From positions 4,092,001-4,156,000 of the forward strand of contig NZ_CP017279.1 of the NCBI RefSeq assembly GCF_001750725.1: 64,000 nucleotides of DNA. The letters run 5' to 3'. The position numbers and the translations under genes are program-made. Source of the DNA: Enterobacter ludwigii (lineage in GTDB: Bacteria; Pseudomonadota; Gammaproteobacteria; Enterobacterales; Enterobacteriaceae). Below are positions 19,747 through 30,251 of the stretch, one piece after another; within the stretch, counting starts at the first letter, position 1, and each line of letters opens with the position of its first letter. The notes beneath the pieces are model-generated. The model was not told where the DNA came from and made no database searches. It saw only the letters and a list, made by a program, of their open reading frames with translations.

Positions 19747-20882
19747 CAGAACACCCGTTTTCCCTGACGCCAGACGTGGTCGATATGGATGTGCTCGCCC
19801 TTACGGTGAACCAGCACCAGATCCGCCCGTTTACCTTCAGCTATCTCTCCACGATCGTGAAGATTAAGTGCCGTTGCCGGGTTTTTCGTTACCAGACGAA
19901 TCGCCTGCGGCAGCGTAAAGCGATTGTTTTCGTCAGCCGCGACCCGGAAGGCGGCGTCCAGCAGGCTGGCGGGGTAGTAGTCGGACGAGAGGATATCCAG
20001 CAGACCTAGCGACGCGAGCGCGCTTGCCGCCACGTTGCCGGAGTGGGAGCCGCCGCGCACGATATTCGGCGCCCCCATCAGGACGTTCATGCCGTGGGTG
20101 CGTGAGGCTTCTGCTGCTTCAAACGTGGTGGGAAATTCAGCGATTACGCTGCCAAGCTGGTGCGATTCGCGCACATGTTCATGCGTCGCATCATCATGGC
20201 TGGCTAAGGCAATGTTGCGATCCCGACACATGGCGGCAATGGAGAGCCGGTTTGGTTGAGACCACTGGGCAGCAAGCTGTCGCTGTTCCTCTTCATAACG
20301 CGCCATTTCCTCGTTGGTCAGCGCGTATTTTCCCTGATAGTACTCGCGGTATTTCTCTATTCTGGCGAACTGACGCTGCCCCGGCGAGTGGTCCATCAAC
20401 GAGACCAGTGAGACCGGCTCGCGGTCCACCAGCTTTTCAAACAGCGGCAGAGTGGTGTGATGCGGGAGTTCACACCGCAGGTGCAAACGATGCTCGGCGC
20501 GGTTAAGGCCGCGTTTTTGCGTCTCTTCCACGGCGTTGATCATCTTCTCGAGGTTTTCCAGACGGTCGCCGCCGTCGCGCACGTCGCCAATCGCTACGGC
20601 GTCCAGCACGGTGGTGATGCCGCTGGCGACCATCAGCGCGTCATGGCTGCTCATTGCGGAATGAGCTGGCCAGTCGACTTTCGGACGCGGGGTAAAGAAT
20701 TTATCCAGATTATCGGTGTGCAGTTCGATAAGGCCCGGCAGCAGCCAGCCCCCTTCACCGTCCATCGCTTCCGGGGCGCGGCTCTGGGTTTCCGCAAAGG
20801 CGCGGATCTCTCCGGCCTGGATCTCAATCGAGCCATCAACGACTTCATTTTCCAGCACCAGCTTTACGTTATTCACGATCAT
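19746..20882 (-). CDS. phnM: PhnM, triphosphate diphosphatase of the C-P lyase pathway
   Basis: A 378-residue amidohydrolase-fold enzyme that removes diphosphate from the ribose-1-phosphonate 5-triphosphate intermediate. Metal-binding signatures include [16 protein letters not shown] near the N-terminus and [11 protein letters not shown] further on. It overlaps phnL by 4 bases. Length equals E. coli PhnM. Confidence 0.96.
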   Translation of the reverse strand: MIVNNVKLVLENEVVDGSIEIQAGEIRAFAETQSRAPEAMDGEGGWLLPGLIELHTDNLDKFFTPRPKVDWPAHSAMSSHDALMVASGITTVLDAVAIGDVRDGGDRLENLEKMINAVEETQKRGLNRAEHRLHLRCELPHHTTLPLFEKLVDREPVSLVSLMDHSPGQRQFARIEKYREYYQGKYALTNEEMARYEEEQRQLAAQWSQPNRLSIAAMCRDRNIALASHDDATHEHVRESHQLGSVIAEFPTTFEAAEASRTHGMNVLMGAPNIVRGGSHSGNVAASALASLGLLDILSSDYYPASLLDAAFRVAADENNRFTLPQAIRLVTKNPATALNLHDRGEIAEGKRADLVLVHRKGEHIHIDHVWRQGKRVF

Positions 20883-21559
20883 GCGAGCGTCCCCATCGGG
20901 TGCAGCCTGTCTGCGACGCGGGAGCGAACGGTGTCGTCGTGGAAGATCCCCACGATCGCCGCGCCGCGTGCTTTGGCCTGTTCGATCAGTTCAACCACCG
21001 CCGCGCTGTTCTTGCTGTCGAGCGAGGCAGTGGGTTCATCAAGCAGTAAAATCGGGTAGTCGACGATAAACCCGCGAGCGATATTCACCCGCTGCTGCTC
21101 GCCACCGGAAAAGGTCGACGGGGCAAGGTGCCAGAGGTGTTCCGGTACGTTCAGGCGCGTGAGCAGGCCGGCGGCTTTCGCGGCGCAGGTTTCGCGCGGA
21201 ACGCCCAGGTCCAGCAGCGGCTGCATGACCACGTCCAGGGCGGAGATCCGTGGGATCACCCGCAAAAACTGGCTGACCCAGCCGATCGTCGAGCGGCGCA
21301 CGTCCAGCACCTTACGCGCCGGCGCCTGCACCAGATCGACCCATTCATTGCCATGACGAATATAGATGTGGCCTTCGTCCGGCAGATAGTTGGCGTACAG
21401 GGAGCGCAGCAGCGTCGATTTGCCGCTGCCGGAATGGCCGTGCAACACCACGCATTCACCCTTGCTAACCTCCAGAGAGGCGCTGTGCAGGACCGGCAGG
21501 CGCACGCCGTTTTGCTGGTGGAGCACAAAGGTCTTACTGACATTTTCTACGCGGATCAT
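20879..21559 (-). CDS. phnL: PhnL, ABC-type ATPase subunit of C-P lyase
   Basis: A 226-residue ABC ATPase: Walker [15 protein letters not shown], signature [15 protein letters not shown], Walker [13 protein letters not shown]. Despite its ABC fold it is not a transporter part; in E. coli it is needed with PhnGHI to attach the phosphonate to the ribose of ATP. 9 bp separate it from phnK. Confidence 0.96.
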   Translation of the reverse strand: MIRVENVSKTFVLHQQNGVRLPVLHSASLEVSKGECVVLHGHSGSGKSTLLRSLYANYLPDEGHIYIRHGNEWVDLVQAPARKVLDVRRSTIGWVSQFLRVIPRISALDVVMQPLLDLGVPRETCAAKAAGLLTRLNVPEHLWHLAPSTFSGGEQQRVNIARGFIVDYPILLLDEPTASLDSKNSAAVVELIEQAKARGAAIVGIFHDDTVRSRVADRLHPMGTLA

Positions 21560-21568
21560 GGGGGCCTC

Positions 21569-22324
21569 TTAATTCTGCAATACCGATGACACCAGCAGCT
21601 GGGTGTACGGATGATGGGGATCGTCGAGTACGCGGTCGGTCAACCCACTTTCCACCACCTGACCCTGCTTCATCACCAGAAGACGGTCCGCCAGCAGGCG
21701 GGCAACGCCTAAATCATGGGTGACAATCACCACGGCCAGGTTCAGTTCCACCACCAGGCCGCGCAGCAGGTCGAGCAGACGCGCCTGAACGGAGACGTCC
21801 AGCCCACCGGTGGGTTCGTCCATAAACACCAGCTTCGGGTGAGTGACGAGATTGCGGGCAATCTGCAGGCGCTGCTGCATACCGCCGGAGAAGGTGGTGG
21901 GCAGGTCATCAATGCGCGAGGTGGGGATCTCCACATCGCTCAGCCATTGCTGTGCCGTGGCGCGGATGTTGCCGTAATGGCGTGCGCCGGTGGCCATCAG
22001 CCTTTCACCGATATTGCCTCCGGCCGAGACCTGCCGGCGCAGGCCGTCCATGGGATGTTGATGCACCACGCCCCATTCGGTGCGCAGCAGGCGACGGCGT
22101 TCGGCCTCGCTCATGCCGTACAGCGACCGGCCCTCATATAAAATGTCGCCATTTTGCGGCGTCAGTCGTGCAGAGATAGATTTCAGCAGCGTGGTTTTGC
22201 CCGAGCCGGACTCGCCGACAATGCCCAGCACCTCGCCTGGCCACAGCTCAAACGAGACGTCGCTGAAGCCTTTGCCCGGCGCGTAAAGGTGGGTCAGGTT
22301 ATTAACCGAAAGCAGCGGTTTCAT
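21569..22324 (-). CDS. phnK: PhnK, ABC-type ATPase subunit of C-P lyase core complex
   Basis: A 251-residue ABC ATPase: Walker A GESGSGKTTLLKSI, signature TFSGGMQQRLQIARN, Walker B LVFMDEPTGGLDV. In E. coli PhnK binds the PhnGHIJ core. The start overlaps the phnJ stop by 4 bases. One residue shorter than in K-12. Confidence 0.96.
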   Translation of the reverse strand: MKPLLSVNNLTHLYAPGKGFSDVSFELWPGEVLGIVGESGSGKTTLLKSISARLTPQNGDILYEGRSLYGMSEAERRRLLRTEWGVVHQHPMDGLRRQVSAGGNIGERLMATGARHYGNIRATAQQWLSDVEIPTSRIDDLPTTFSGGMQQRLQIARNLVTHPKLVFMDEPTGGLDVSVQARLLDLLRGLVVELNLAVVIVTHDLGVARLLADRLLVMKQGQVVESGLTDRVLDDPHHPYTQLLVSSVLQN

Positions 22325-23166
22325 TGGCTTTTCGCCTCGCTCTGTTGGCGGCAGAAGTCGGTGTCGGAGCAGACAAACATCCGTTTGCCCGTGTCATCCA
22401 GCACCACTTCGTCCAGATAGCTGTGTTTTGAGCCGCAAATGGCGCACGGCTCGTCCCACTCCTGCACCGTAAACGGGTGGTCGTCGAAATCGAGACTCTC
22501 CACGCGGGTGTAAGGCGGTACGGCGTAGATGCGTTTTTCACGCCCGGCACCAAACAGCTGCAGGGCAGGCATCATGTCCATCTTCGGGTTGTCGAATTTG
22601 GGGATGGGGGACGGGTCCATCACGTAGCGTCCATTGACCTTGACCGGATAGGCGTAGGTTGTGGCGATATGGCCGAAGCGGGCGATATCCTCATACAACT
22701 TTACCTGCATGACGCCGTACTCTTCCAGGGCGTGCATGGTGCGGGTTTCCGTTTCACGCGGCTCGATAAAGCGCAGGGGCTCCGGAATTGGCACCTGAAA
22801 AATCAAAATCTGATCTTCCGTCAGCGGTGTTTCCGGAATGCGGTGACGGGTCTGGATCAGCGTCGCATCTTCGGTTTTTTCGGTGGTATTGACGCCCGTC
22901 ACGCGTTGAAAGAACTGGCGAATCGACACGGCGTTGGTGGTGTCATCAGCCCCTTGGTCGATGACCTTCAGCACGTCCGACTCGCCGATGACGCTGGCGG
23001 TCAGCTGAATACCACCGGTACCCCAGCCGTAAGGCATGGGCATTTCGCGGCCGCCGAACGGCACCTGATAACCGGGGATGGCCACCGCTTTCAAAATGGC
23101 GCGGCGGATCATGCGTTTAGTTTGTTCATCCAGATAAGCAAAGTTGTAGCCGCTTAAGTTAGTCAT
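22321..23166 (-). CDS. phnJ: PhnJ, radical SAM C-P lyase
   Basis: A 281-residue enzyme that cleaves the carbon-phosphorus bond by radical SAM chemistry. Cysteines C241, C244 and C266 bind the [4Fe-4S] cluster, and C272 is the thiyl-radical cysteine; all are present (PCAICGS and VCSDTDFC). Gly32 (PGYQVP), the proposed glycyl radical site, is also conserved. It overlaps phnI by 8 bases. Confidence 0.97.
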   Translation of the reverse strand: MTNLSGYNFAYLDEQTKRMIRRAILKAVAIPGYQVPFGGREMPMPYGWGTGGIQLTASVIGESDVLKVIDQGADDTTNAVSIRQFFQRVTGVNTTEKTEDATLIQTRHRIPETPLTEDQILIFQVPIPEPLRFIEPRETETRTMHALEEYGVMQVKLYEDIARFGHIATTYAYPVKVNGRYVMDPSPIPKFDNPKMDMMPALQLFGAGREKRIYAVPPYTRVESLDFDDHPFTVQEWDEPCAICGSKHSYLDEVVLDDTGKRMFVCSDTDFCRQQSEAKSQ

Positions 23167-24223
23167 GAGCGCGCTCCCGTTGCAGGCGTTTCAGCAGTTC
23201 CAGTTCGGCCTGGAAATCGACGTAGTGCGGCAGCTTGAGGTGGGAAACGAAGCCCGCGGCCTCGACGTTATCCGCATGGGCCAGCACGAACTCCTCGTCC
23301 TGCGCCGGACCGGAGACTGCTTCGCCGTAGTCCGGTGCCTGCAGGGCACGGTCGACCAGCGCCATCGCCATCGCCTTGCGCTCACTCATGCCGAACACCA
23401 GCCCGTAACCGCGGGTAAAATGTGGGGCCTCGTTCTCGGGGGCGACAAATCCATTCACCATTTCGCATTCGGTCATGAGCAGTTCGCCGACGTTCACCGC
23501 AAAACCCAGCTCTTCGGGCACGATCTCGACGTTAAGGTAGCCGCTACGAATTTCCGCCGCGAACGGATGGTTGCGGCCGTAGCCACGCTGGGTGGAGTAG
23601 GCCAGCGCCAGTAAATACCCCTCGTCGCCGCGCATCAGCTGCTGCAGGCGCGACGAGCGTGAACAGGGGTAAACCGGCGGCGTGCGGGTGATGTCGTCAG
23701 GTTGCGCGCCAGTATCGTCTTCGGCCTTCGCCAGACCCTGTTTCGCCAGCAGGCTAAAAACGTGCGGGGAGGGAACCTGCTCTGCATCCGAGGTGCTCAA
23801 CTGGGGCGTTTCGCCGTTCGCCAGCAGGGTGAAATCCAGCAGACGGTGGGTGTAGTCATAGGTGGGCCCAAGCAGCTGGCCACCGGGGATGTCTTTATAG
23901 ACCGCCGAAATACGACGTTCCAGACGCATTTCTGCCGTATTGATCGGTTCGCTCACCGCCAGTTTCGCCAGTGTGGTGCGATAAGCACGCAGCAGGAAGA
24001 TGGCTTCGACGTTGTCGCCGCTGGCCTGTTTCAGCGCCAGCGCCGCCAGTTCGCGATCAGCGACGCCGCCTTCAGTCATTACCCGGTCGACGGCCAGATT
24101 GAGCTGCTGCTCAATCTGGGTGACGCTGAGCTCGGGAAGCGCGTCATCACCCCGTCGTCTGTGCGCCTGCAAGGCATGGGCGGCGGCGATAGCCTTCTCG
24201 CCCCCTTTGACGGCAACGTACAT
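23159..24223 (-). CDS. phnI: PhnI, C-P lyase core subunit
   Basis: A 354-residue core subunit; with PhnG, PhnH and PhnL it transfers the ribosyl group of ATP to the phosphonate. The conserved stretch TRTPPVYPCSRSSRLQQLM is present. I use the ATG at 24221-24223 ([12 protein letters not shown]), which gives the E. coli length; a GTG two codons upstream is possible. Overlaps the phnH stop as TGATG. Confidence 0.96.
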   Translation of the reverse strand: MYVAVKGGEKAIAAAHALQAHRRRGDDALPELSVTQIEQQLNLAVDRVMTEGGVADRELAALALKQASGDNVEAIFLLRAYRTTLAKLAVSEPINTAEMRLERRISAVYKDIPGGQLLGPTYDYTHRLLDFTLLANGETPQLSTSDAEQVPSPHVFSLLAKQGLAKAEDDTGAQPDDITRTPPVYPCSRSSRLQQLMRGDEGYLLALAYSTQRGYGRNHPFAAEIRSGYLNVEIVPEELGFAVNVGELLMTECEMVNGFVAPENEAPHFTRGYGLVFGMSERKAMAMALVDRALQAPDYGEAVSGPAQDEEFVLAHADNVEAAGFVSHLKLPHYVDFQAELELLKRLQRERAHD

Positions 24224-24807
24224 CAGCACACCTCCACATGAGTGGTACGAGGGATGGCCAGCAGGCGTTCTCCGCAGGTGAGGATCAGGTCAATACCGAG
24301 CGGGAACGGGTGCGGGCGTTCAGTCAGTTCATGAATGATGCACTCCGGCAGCTGTGGCGCGACCATGCGCTCTTCGGCAATACCCGCCCCCGTGAGTCGC
24401 AGCATGCGGCCACCGCTCAGGCTTGATACCTGCAAAATCAGCGTGGCGCTGGTCTCCGGTGCCACCGCGCTTCCTTCGCTCAGGGCATTAAGCTGCTCGT
24501 GGCTGATTTGCTCGTCGGCCACGGCAAACACCGCCTGCCGGGGCTGTTCAACCAGCGGGGCGTTGGTGTGAAAGCGCAGGTTCTGGCTGGCGATATCATT
24601 CGATAACGCGCCAGAGAGCCACACCGGGGTGTCGTTGTCGGCGAGCGTCAGCAGTACGCTGGTGGTCGCCAGATTCAGCGGCAGCCAACCCTGAGAGAGC
24701 TGATGCAGCGAGACGATGACGCCCGGCTCGCTCATGGCTTTCAGCAGGCGACGAAAACTTTGTTGGGCATCCTGGACGGCCAGGGTAAAAGCGGGTTGAA
24801 GCGTCAT
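24223..24807 (-). CDS. phnH: PhnH, C-P lyase core subunit
   Basis: A 194-residue subunit of the PhnGHIJ core complex, with the family N-terminus [20 protein letters not shown] and the C-terminal [19 protein letters not shown]. It overlaps phnG by 4 bases and phnI by 1, so the core genes are translationally coupled. Confidence 0.95.
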   Translation of the reverse strand: MTLQPAFTLAVQDAQQSFRRLLKAMSEPGVIVSLHQLSQGWLPLNLATTSVLLTLADNDTPVWLSGALSNDIASQNLRFHTNAPLVEQPRQAVFAVADEQISHEQLNALSEGSAVAPETSATLILQVSSLSGGRMLRLTGAGIAEERMVAPQLPECIIHELTERPHPFPLGIDLILTCGERLLAIPRTTHVEVC

Positions 24808-25256
24808 GCGTTATCTCCGCGAACGAGCGTAAAGAAGTCGACCCGGCTGGTGTTTATCTGGGCCTGGCGGGCGGCAATCAGTGCAGCACGGTCGGCTTCC
24901 AGCGGGGCAATAAGGGTTTCCATCAGGGTCTGGAAATGAGGTTGTTCCTGTAACAGGGCGTCAATCACCGCGCAGCGTTCGGCGTGTGGTTTGTCGCGCC
25001 CGAGCACGTAGCTGTAGCCCAGCGTGCCGCTGTTCAGGCGGATCACTGCGCGGGTGAGGGTGGCATCGCCGGCGAAGAAGCGCTCACCGGTACCGCCCAT
25101 ACGTGCCTGGATCTGCACCAGACCGATTTCCGGCGCGCGGATGAGGTCATATTCCGGCGTCAGATTCAGCGCCTGTATGCGGTCCGAAAGCGCAGCGGGC
25201 TGGCTGTGCGCCAGAACGCCCATCCAGCGCTGGCGGGTGGAGGTGTCGAAATGCAT
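24804..25256 (-). CDS. phnG: PhnG, C-P lyase core subunit
   Basis: A 150-residue core subunit of C-P lyase. Conserved centre: [20 protein letters not shown], then ERCAVIDAL. It starts directly after the phnF stop (TGA then ATG) and overlaps phnH by 4 bases. Same length as E. coli PhnG. Confidence 0.95.
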   Translation of the reverse strand: MHFDTSTRQRWMGVLAHSQPAALSDRIQALNLTPEYDLIRAPEIGLVQIQARMGGTGERFFAGDATLTRAVIRLNSGTLGYSYVLGRDKPHAERCAVIDALLQEQPHFQTLMETLIAPLEADRAALIAARQAQINTSRVDFFTLVRGDNA

Positions 25257-25982
25257 TCAGTGCTCCATGGTGAATTCGATCATGTCGGCGCGGGTCAGGC
25301 TGACGGAGTATTCCGTCGCGTCTATTTCGCCGTCACGGTGGTTGAGGGTACGTACGCAGAGCAGCGGAGCCATGTTGGGGATCTCCAGCACTTTGCTCTC
25401 TTTGGCCTGCGCGCGGCGGGCGCTGATGCGCGTCTGGGTACGTTTAAGCGAGATGCCCGTGGCATCCTGAAGAAAATCATGCAGCGAGCCGCTGGAGAAA
25501 TTTTGCAGCACCGGCCACAGCGCCAGGTCGGCGAAGTAGTGGTCTATCTGGCACACCGCCACGCCGTTGACCCGACGCAGGGTACGCAGGTGGATGACAT
25601 TGTCGCCCTCCTGAATGCCCAGCGCGTCCGCAACGTGGCTTGAGGCCGGGCGCAGCACCGACAGCAGTTTTTCGCTGGTCGGGTGGCTGCCCTGATCCAG
25701 CAGGTTCTGGCTAAAACGCGCCTGCGCATTGAGCGGATAGTCAAACGGACGCATCAACACCAGCACGCCGACGCCCTGACGGCGCTGCACCCAGCCGCGC
25801 TCGACCAGCTGATCAATGGCGCGGCGCAGCGTGTGTCGGTTCACTTCATAGCGGTCGGCAAGCTGCTGCTCGGCAGGCAGGTAGTCTCCGCAGCGGTAGT
25901 GGGTGCGAAGTTCCACCTCGAGCTTTGCCGCTATCTCTTGCCAGCGGGTAGGGTAACTGGTCGGATGTCTGGATAAGTGCAT
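25257..25982 (-). CDS. phnF: PhnF, GntR/HutC-family regulator
   Basis: A 241-residue transcription factor: N-terminal GntR winged helix (about 15-75, YEVNRHTLRRAIDQLVERGW) and C-terminal UTRA ligand-binding domain (about 95-240). Within the phn operon it is thought to modulate phn expression; direct targets are not settled. I use the ATG at 25980-25982 (MHLSRHPTSYPTRW); the frame extends three codons further. Confidence 0.94.
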   Translation of the reverse strand: MHLSRHPTSYPTRWQEIAAKLEVELRTHYRCGDYLPAEQQLADRYEVNRHTLRRAIDQLVERGWVQRRQGVGVLVLMRPFDYPLNAQARFSQNLLDQGSHPTSEKLLSVLRPASSHVADALGIQEGDNVIHLRTLRRVNGVAVCQIDHYFADLALWPVLQNFSSGSLHDFLQDATGISLKRTQTRISARRAQAKESKVLEIPNMAPLLCVRTLNHRDGEIDATEYSVSLTRADMIEFTMEH

Positions 25983-26002
25983 ACAAATCAAAGCCTCGCT
26001 TC

Positions 26003-26782
26003 TCAGATGAAGTGCTTACGCAAACGTTGAGACATAAAATCCAGCAGGCTGACGGTGATGATAATGAGCACCATCAGGGCGCAGGTTTGCTGGAACTGGA
26101 ACCCGCGAATCGCTTCCCACAGCGTGACGCCAATACCGCCTGCACCCACCATGCCGACGACGGTGGCGGAACGAACGTTGGATTCGAAACGGTACAGGGA
26201 GTAGGAGATCAGCAGCGGCATCACCTGGGGCAGTACGCCGAAGAGAATCTCTTCAATTTTGTTGGCGCCCGTTGCGCGGATCCCTTCGACCGGGCCCGGC
26301 TCAATAGCTTCCACCGCCTCGGAGAGCAGCTTGGAGAGCACGCCGGTGGTATGAATAAACAGCGCCATCACCCCGGCGAACGGACCCAGGCCGACGGCCA
26401 CCACGAACAGCATGGCAAAGACCATTTCGTTAATGGCGCGGCAGGCGTCCATCAGGCGACGCATCGGCTGGTAAATCCACCACGGTACGATGTTCTCGGC
26501 ACTCATCAGGCCGAACGGAACAGAAAGGATGACGGCCAGGGCGGTGCCCCAGACGGCGATTTGCAGAGTGACCGCCATTTCACTGAGGTAATCCTGCCAC
26601 TGGCTGAAATCAGGCGGGAAGAAGTCGGCGGCAAAAGTGGCCATATTGCCGGCATCTTTAAACAGCAGCAGCGGATCCATTTCCGCGCCCTGCCAGGAGA
26701 TAACGAGCACCGCAAGCAAAATGGCCCAGCTAAAAAGCGAGAACCAGCTGCGTTTCGGCGGTGGGAGGGTGATGGTTTGCAT
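26003..26782 (-). CDS. phnE: PhnE phosphonate ABC transporter permease, intact
   Basis: A 259-residue inner-membrane permease with about six hydrophobic segments and the EAA-type loop [21 protein letters not shown]. It is one uninterrupted frame, unlike E. coli K-12, where an 8-bp insertion splits phnE and silences phosphonate use. The ATG at 26780-26782 ([13 protein letters not shown]) fits the family; the frame extends 11 codons into the upstream hairpin. Confidence 0.95.
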   Translation of the reverse strand: MQTITLPPPKRSWFSLFSWAILLAVLVISWQGAEMDPLLLFKDAGNMATFAADFFPPDFSQWQDYLSEMAVTLQIAVWGTALAVILSVPFGLMSAENIVPWWIYQPMRRLMDACRAINEMVFAMLFVVAVGLGPFAGVMALFIHTTGVLSKLLSEAVEAIEPGPVEGIRATGANKIEEILFGVLPQVMPLLISYSLYRFESNVRSATVVGMVGAGGIGVTLWEAIRGFQFQQTCALMVLIIITVSLLDFMSQRLRKHFI

Positions 26783-26803
26783 GTGTGCCCCTTTGGTCTG
26801 AAT

Positions 26804-26826
26804 GCCCTCTCCCACCGGGAGAGGGC
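26804..26826. repeat. GGGAGAGGG-type hairpin between phnD and phnE
   Basis: GCCCTCTCCC (26804-26813) pairs with GGGAGAGGGC (26817-26826) around a 3-base loop, in the phnD-phnE gap. Position inside the operon, after the binding-protein gene, fits a role in protecting the abundant phnD message (inference). Confidence 0.65.
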
Positions 26827-26834
26827 GGTAAGCG

Positions 26835-27851
26835 TTATTGCACCGCTTTATTCACGCTGCTCATGGCGCCGAGCGCCGCGGTCAGGCGGTCAAGGTCTTC
26901 GAGCTGAGCCTGAATCGCAGCCACTTTGCTGCTCTTCTCCTCCTCCTTCAGGCCCTTGTTGTCCTTCACGCCCTGCATCTCTTTAAACAGCGCCAGCTGG
27001 CGAATCGGGACCAGTTGCAGGTCGCTTGACGGGCGGAAAGGTGCCCAGCCCAGGCGTTCCAGAACCGTTTTTTCTTCCGGCGTTTTGCCGTAATTCATAA
27101 AGAAGTCGTACACCTTGTCTTTGGTGGTCTCAGACAGGTTTTTGCGCCAGACGATGGGGTCGCCCGGGATCAGAGGGGATTTCCAGATAACCTTCAGCGC
27201 TTTCAGCTTGTCCGGTGCCGAGGTTTTCAGCTTGTCGAGGTTCTCGGTGTTATTCGTGGCGACATCCACCTGCTTATTGGCCACGGCCAGCGCGTTGGTT
27301 TCATGGCTGGCGTTCACGGTGCGCTTAAACTCGCTGGCAGAGGCGTTGTTTTTAGCAAAGACGTAATAGCCCGGCACAAGGAAACCAGAGGTGGAGTTGG
27401 GATCGCCGTTACCAAACGTCAGCTCTTTACGTTTGGCGAGCATGTCGTTCAGGTTGTTGATGGGGCTGTCTTTATTGACGATCAGCACGCTCCAGTAACC
27501 CGGAGAGCCATCCGCGGCAACGGTCTGGGCAAAGACCTGGCCGTTCGCGCGATCCACCGCTTCCATGGCGGAGAGGTTACCGTACCAGGCGATGTCGACT
27601 TTGTTAAAGCGCATCCCCTGGATGATGCCCGCATAGTCCGGGGCGAAGAAGGCGTTCACTTTGATCCCCAGTTTGGTTTCCATATCTTTCAGGAACGGTT
27701 CCCACTGAGGTTTCAGGTTCTGCTGTGATTCCGTCGAAATAATGCCAAAGTTCAGCGCTTTTTCCTGCTCCTGGGCGTACGCAGGGCTTAACAGAGTGCT
27801 TATGCTGAACATGCTGGTAAACGCCAGCGCGGCAACGGCTTTGTAGCTCAT
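26835..27851 (-). CDS. phnD: PhnD phosphonate-binding periplasmic protein
   Basis: A 338-residue periplasmic binding protein that captures phosphonates, with highest known affinity for 2-aminoethylphosphonate. Signal peptide ending LLSPAYA. Binding-pocket stretches [19 protein letters not shown] and [16 protein letters not shown] carry the residues that hold the phosphonate oxygens. 24 bp after phnC. Confidence 0.96.
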   Translation of the reverse strand: MSYKAVAALAFTSMFSISTLLSPAYAQEQEKALNFGIISTESQQNLKPQWEPFLKDMETKLGIKVNAFFAPDYAGIIQGMRFNKVDIAWYGNLSAMEAVDRANGQVFAQTVAADGSPGYWSVLIVNKDSPINNLNDMLAKRKELTFGNGDPNSTSGFLVPGYYVFAKNNASASEFKRTVNASHETNALAVANKQVDVATNNTENLDKLKTSAPDKLKALKVIWKSPLIPGDPIVWRKNLSETTKDKVYDFFMNYGKTPEEKTVLERLGWAPFRPSSDLQLVPIRQLALFKEMQGVKDNKGLKEEEKSSKVAAIQAQLEDLDRLTAALGAMSSVNKAVQ

Positions 27852-27875
27852 GTACTTTCCTCGGATCGGTTTTAA

Positions 27876-28664
27876 TTAAGCAGCCTGCGCGTTCTCTTCG
27901 ACGCGGTTAATGCTGCGGTAGAGATGGTCGAAACGGTCGTTATCAAACTGATGGCTTGGGCCATCAAAGAACACATGCCCCTGACGCAACGCGACGATGC
28001 GCTCGCAATAGCGCAGGGCGTAGTCCACCTGGTGCAGCGTCACCACTACGGTGATGCCGTCGTTGAGGTTGATGTCGCGCAGGGTTTCCATCACGATGCG
28101 AGCCGATTCCGGGTCCAGCGAGGCGATGGGTTCATCGGCAAGAATGATTTGCGCTTTTTGCATCAGGGCACGGGCGATCGCCACGCGCTGCTGCTGTCCA
28201 CCGGAAAGTGTGGAGACGCGCTGGTGGGCGAAATGCGCCATTCCGACGCGGGTCAGCGCCTGCAACGCTTCCTGCTTTTGAGAGGGGGAGAACCAGCGCA
28301 GACAGGTACGCCAGAACGGGGTGCTGCCGAGCGCGCCAATCAGCACGTTCTCCAGTACCGTCAGGCGATTGACCAGGTTGAACTGCTGGAAGATATAGCC
28401 CGTCTGGGCGCGGCTTTTGCGGATATCCCGCGCCAGGCGTCCTGCACGCTGCACGGTGTTGCCCAGCAGCTCGACGTGGCTTTCTGAGGTCTTATCACAG
28501 GTGATAAGGCCGCTTAAATGACGCATAAGGGTGGATTTACCAGAGCCGGATGGCCCCAGGAGCGCCACCATTTCGCCCTGCTGGACGGTCAGATCAACGG
28601 CATGCAGGGCCTTGTTGTGATGAAAGGTCTTGCTCAGTTTCTCGACGCGGATAACAGTTTGCAT
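27876..28664 (-). CDS. phnC: PhnC phosphonate ABC transporter ATPase
   Basis: A 262-residue ATPase with Walker [15 protein letters not shown], signature [15 protein letters not shown] and Walker [14 protein letters not shown]. First gene of the phnCDEFGHIJKLMNOP operon. GAGG lies 8 bases upstream of the ATG. Powers PhnE/PhnD import. Confidence 0.96.
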   Translation of the reverse strand: MQTVIRVEKLSKTFHHNKALHAVDLTVQQGEMVALLGPSGSGKSTLMRHLSGLITCDKTSESHVELLGNTVQRAGRLARDIRKSRAQTGYIFQQFNLVNRLTVLENVLIGALGSTPFWRTCLRWFSPSQKQEALQALTRVGMAHFAHQRVSTLSGGQQQRVAIARALMQKAQIILADEPIASLDPESARIVMETLRDINLNDGITVVVTLHQVDYALRYCERIVALRQGHVFFDGPSHQFDNDRFDHLYRSINRVEENAQAA

Positions 28665-28699
28665 ATGCTGGGCCTCACAATAAATGTGGCCTCATGCTG

Positions 28700-28726
28700 G
28701 CGCATCAATATGACATTTGGGTTAAG
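28700..28726 (-). promoter_or_regulatory. Candidate Pho box upstream of phnC
   Basis: On the minus strand the sequence TTAACCCAAATGTCATATTG lies about 45 bp upstream of phnC. It contains one good PhoB heptamer (ATGTCAT, 28710-28716) and resembles the E. coli phnC Pho-box region as I remember it. The flanking heptamers are weak, so this is a candidate. The operon is PhoB-controlled in E. coli. Confidence 0.45.
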
Positions 28727-28800
28727 TCTCGGTTGCGGGAGTTTGAAGAGTTCAGGGGAGTTTGATGACAGGCGGGGGCAGACTGCCCACCGCCAGAAGG

Positions 28801-29238
28801 TCACTGTTGTTGCTTAACGACGTTAATCATCCACGGTACGCCGTATTTGTCGGTGACTTTACCGAAACCGTGCGCCCAGAAGGTCTCCTGCCAGGCCATT
28901 TCGATATGGCCTTCCGCGGCCAGATTGTCGAACCAGCGTTTGCCTTCTGCCACGTCCTGGGTGTCCAGCACCAGCGTGAACCCGGCATACTGCGCTTTGC
29001 TGCCGGGCGGCTGCCCATCACTCATCATGATATCGCTGCCCGCAATGCGAACATTCGAGTGGGCGATCGCCGAATCCGGAAACTGCATGCCAGACGGACA
29101 GCCTTCTTCGCTGCTGTCGCCTTTTGGCATTTCACCGAAGGTGATTTTATAGAGGAGCTCTGCGCCGACGGCGTGCTGATAAAAGGCGGAGGCCTCGGCA
29201 CAGTTACCGGCGAAAGAGATGTAGGGACTTAACGGCAT
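28801..29238 (-). CDS. yjdN: YjdN, glyoxalase/VOC-fold protein (former PhnB)
   Basis: A 145-residue VOC-superfamily (3-demethylubiquinone methyltransferase-like) protein: starts MPLSPYISFAGNCAEASAFY and ends WMINVVKQQQ as in E. coli YjdN. It sits upstream of phnC but is not needed for C-P lyase. Function unknown. Confidence 0.93.
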   Translation of the reverse strand: MPLSPYISFAGNCAEASAFYQHAVGAELLYKITFGEMPKGDSSEEGCPSGMQFPDSAIAHSNVRIAGSDIMMSDGQPPGSKAQYAGFTLVLDTQDVAEGKRWFDNLAAEGHIEMAWQETFWAHGFGKVTDKYGVPWMINVVKQQQ

Positions 29239-29285
29239 AATCTATACCTCACGTAAGAAGAGCCCGTTAAGTGTAGTTCTCGCCA

Positions 29286-29311
29286 GCCCGGTAAGCGAAG
29301 CGCCACCGGGC
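29286..29311. repeat. REP-like palindrome, copy 1
   Basis: GCCCGGT at 29286-29292 pairs with ACCGGGC at 29305-29311; the loop is AAGCGAAGCGCC. A nearly identical copy in the same orientation lies at 43287-43312. It lies between yjdM and yjdN. Typical of repetitive extragenic palindromes in this group. Confidence 0.75.
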
Positions 29312-29318
29312 GGGTAAA

Positions 29319-29654
29319 TCAGTTCTTTTTCACAAACTCTGATTTCAGTTTCATCGGGCCAAAGCCGTCAATTTTGCAGTCAATATTATGGTCGCCTTCT
29401 ACCAGACGGATATTCTTCACTTTAGTGCCGATCTTCAGCATGGAAGAGCTGCCTTTAACCTTCAAATCTTTAATCACGGTGACGCTGTCGCCATCAGCCA
29501 GCAGATTACCGTTCGCATCTTTTACAACAAGCGTATCAGTATCGTGCGACGGCTCGGCGTCATTCCATTCGTGAGCGCATTCCGGGCAGATGAACATGCC
29601 ATTATCTTCATAGGTGTATTCAGAATTGCATTTCGGGCAGTGTGGGAGTTGCAT
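29319..29654 (-). CDS. yjdM: YjdM, zinc-ribbon protein (former PhnA)
   Basis: A 111-residue protein: N-terminal zinc ribbon ([21 protein letters not shown]) with four cysteines and a C-terminal PhnA domain ([20 protein letters not shown]). I start it at 29652-29654 (MQLPHCPKC), preceded by GAGGAT at a normal distance; the long upstream extension of the frame is not family sequence. Despite the old name it is not known to act on phosphonates in E. coli. Confidence 0.94.
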   Translation of the reverse strand: MQLPHCPKCNSEYTYEDNGMFICPECAHEWNDAEPSHDTDTLVVKDANGNLLADGDSVTVIKDLKVKGSSSMLKIGTKVKNIRLVEGDHNIDCKIDGFGPMKLKSEFVKKN

Positions 29655-30251
29655 AAGGGTATCCTCAAAAAGTGCGTAACACGCTGGAAAGTGCCAGCAA
29701 AATGACGGCTGGGTGCCGAAAAAGGGGGCAAGTATAACGCAAATCCACACCGTTGTCGGTGATATTCTATTTAAAAAAAAAAGCAAAAAGCGTGTCGCCA
29801 GTGACATTTCCTGTCAGTCAGTTAAGCGATGCTGACGGCATTAACACGGTGGAAAGAAATGGCAGTAAATATATCGAATATTTTATTGCAGCAAATTGCT
29901 ACGCACCTCCATTTCGGATAAGGTGAAGCGACACATTGTTATTTATCTCCTGACTTCCCCGTCATTCATATCTTATGGCGGTGACGCATTACCTCTCTTT
30001 TTAGGTGGGTAAATAATGATGATATATCCTGAAGTTTCTTAAAAATGGGCCAGGCTTTTATCTTTTGGCTGTCATGCCAGAGGGGAAGCTTTACACGCCA
30101 TGCAAGGATAGCGATTTATTTCTGATTATCTTCAATCAGTTATATTTCGGTGAACATGTTTTCCACACGTGATCATATAAGCCTGAACAACATAATTAAA
30201 ACCAGTGGCTTAATAAAAGTAATAAATTTGCGTTAAGGAAAGGCTTTTATC
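29655..30251. other. yjdM / crfC divergent intergenic region
   Basis: Nearly 600 bp with AT-rich stretches, notably a 10-base A-run near 29773-29782 and 29860-29890. It must hold the yjdM and crfC promoters. I see no open frame longer than a few codons with a good ribosome binding site, and no obvious RNA gene or terminator. Confidence 0.5.
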
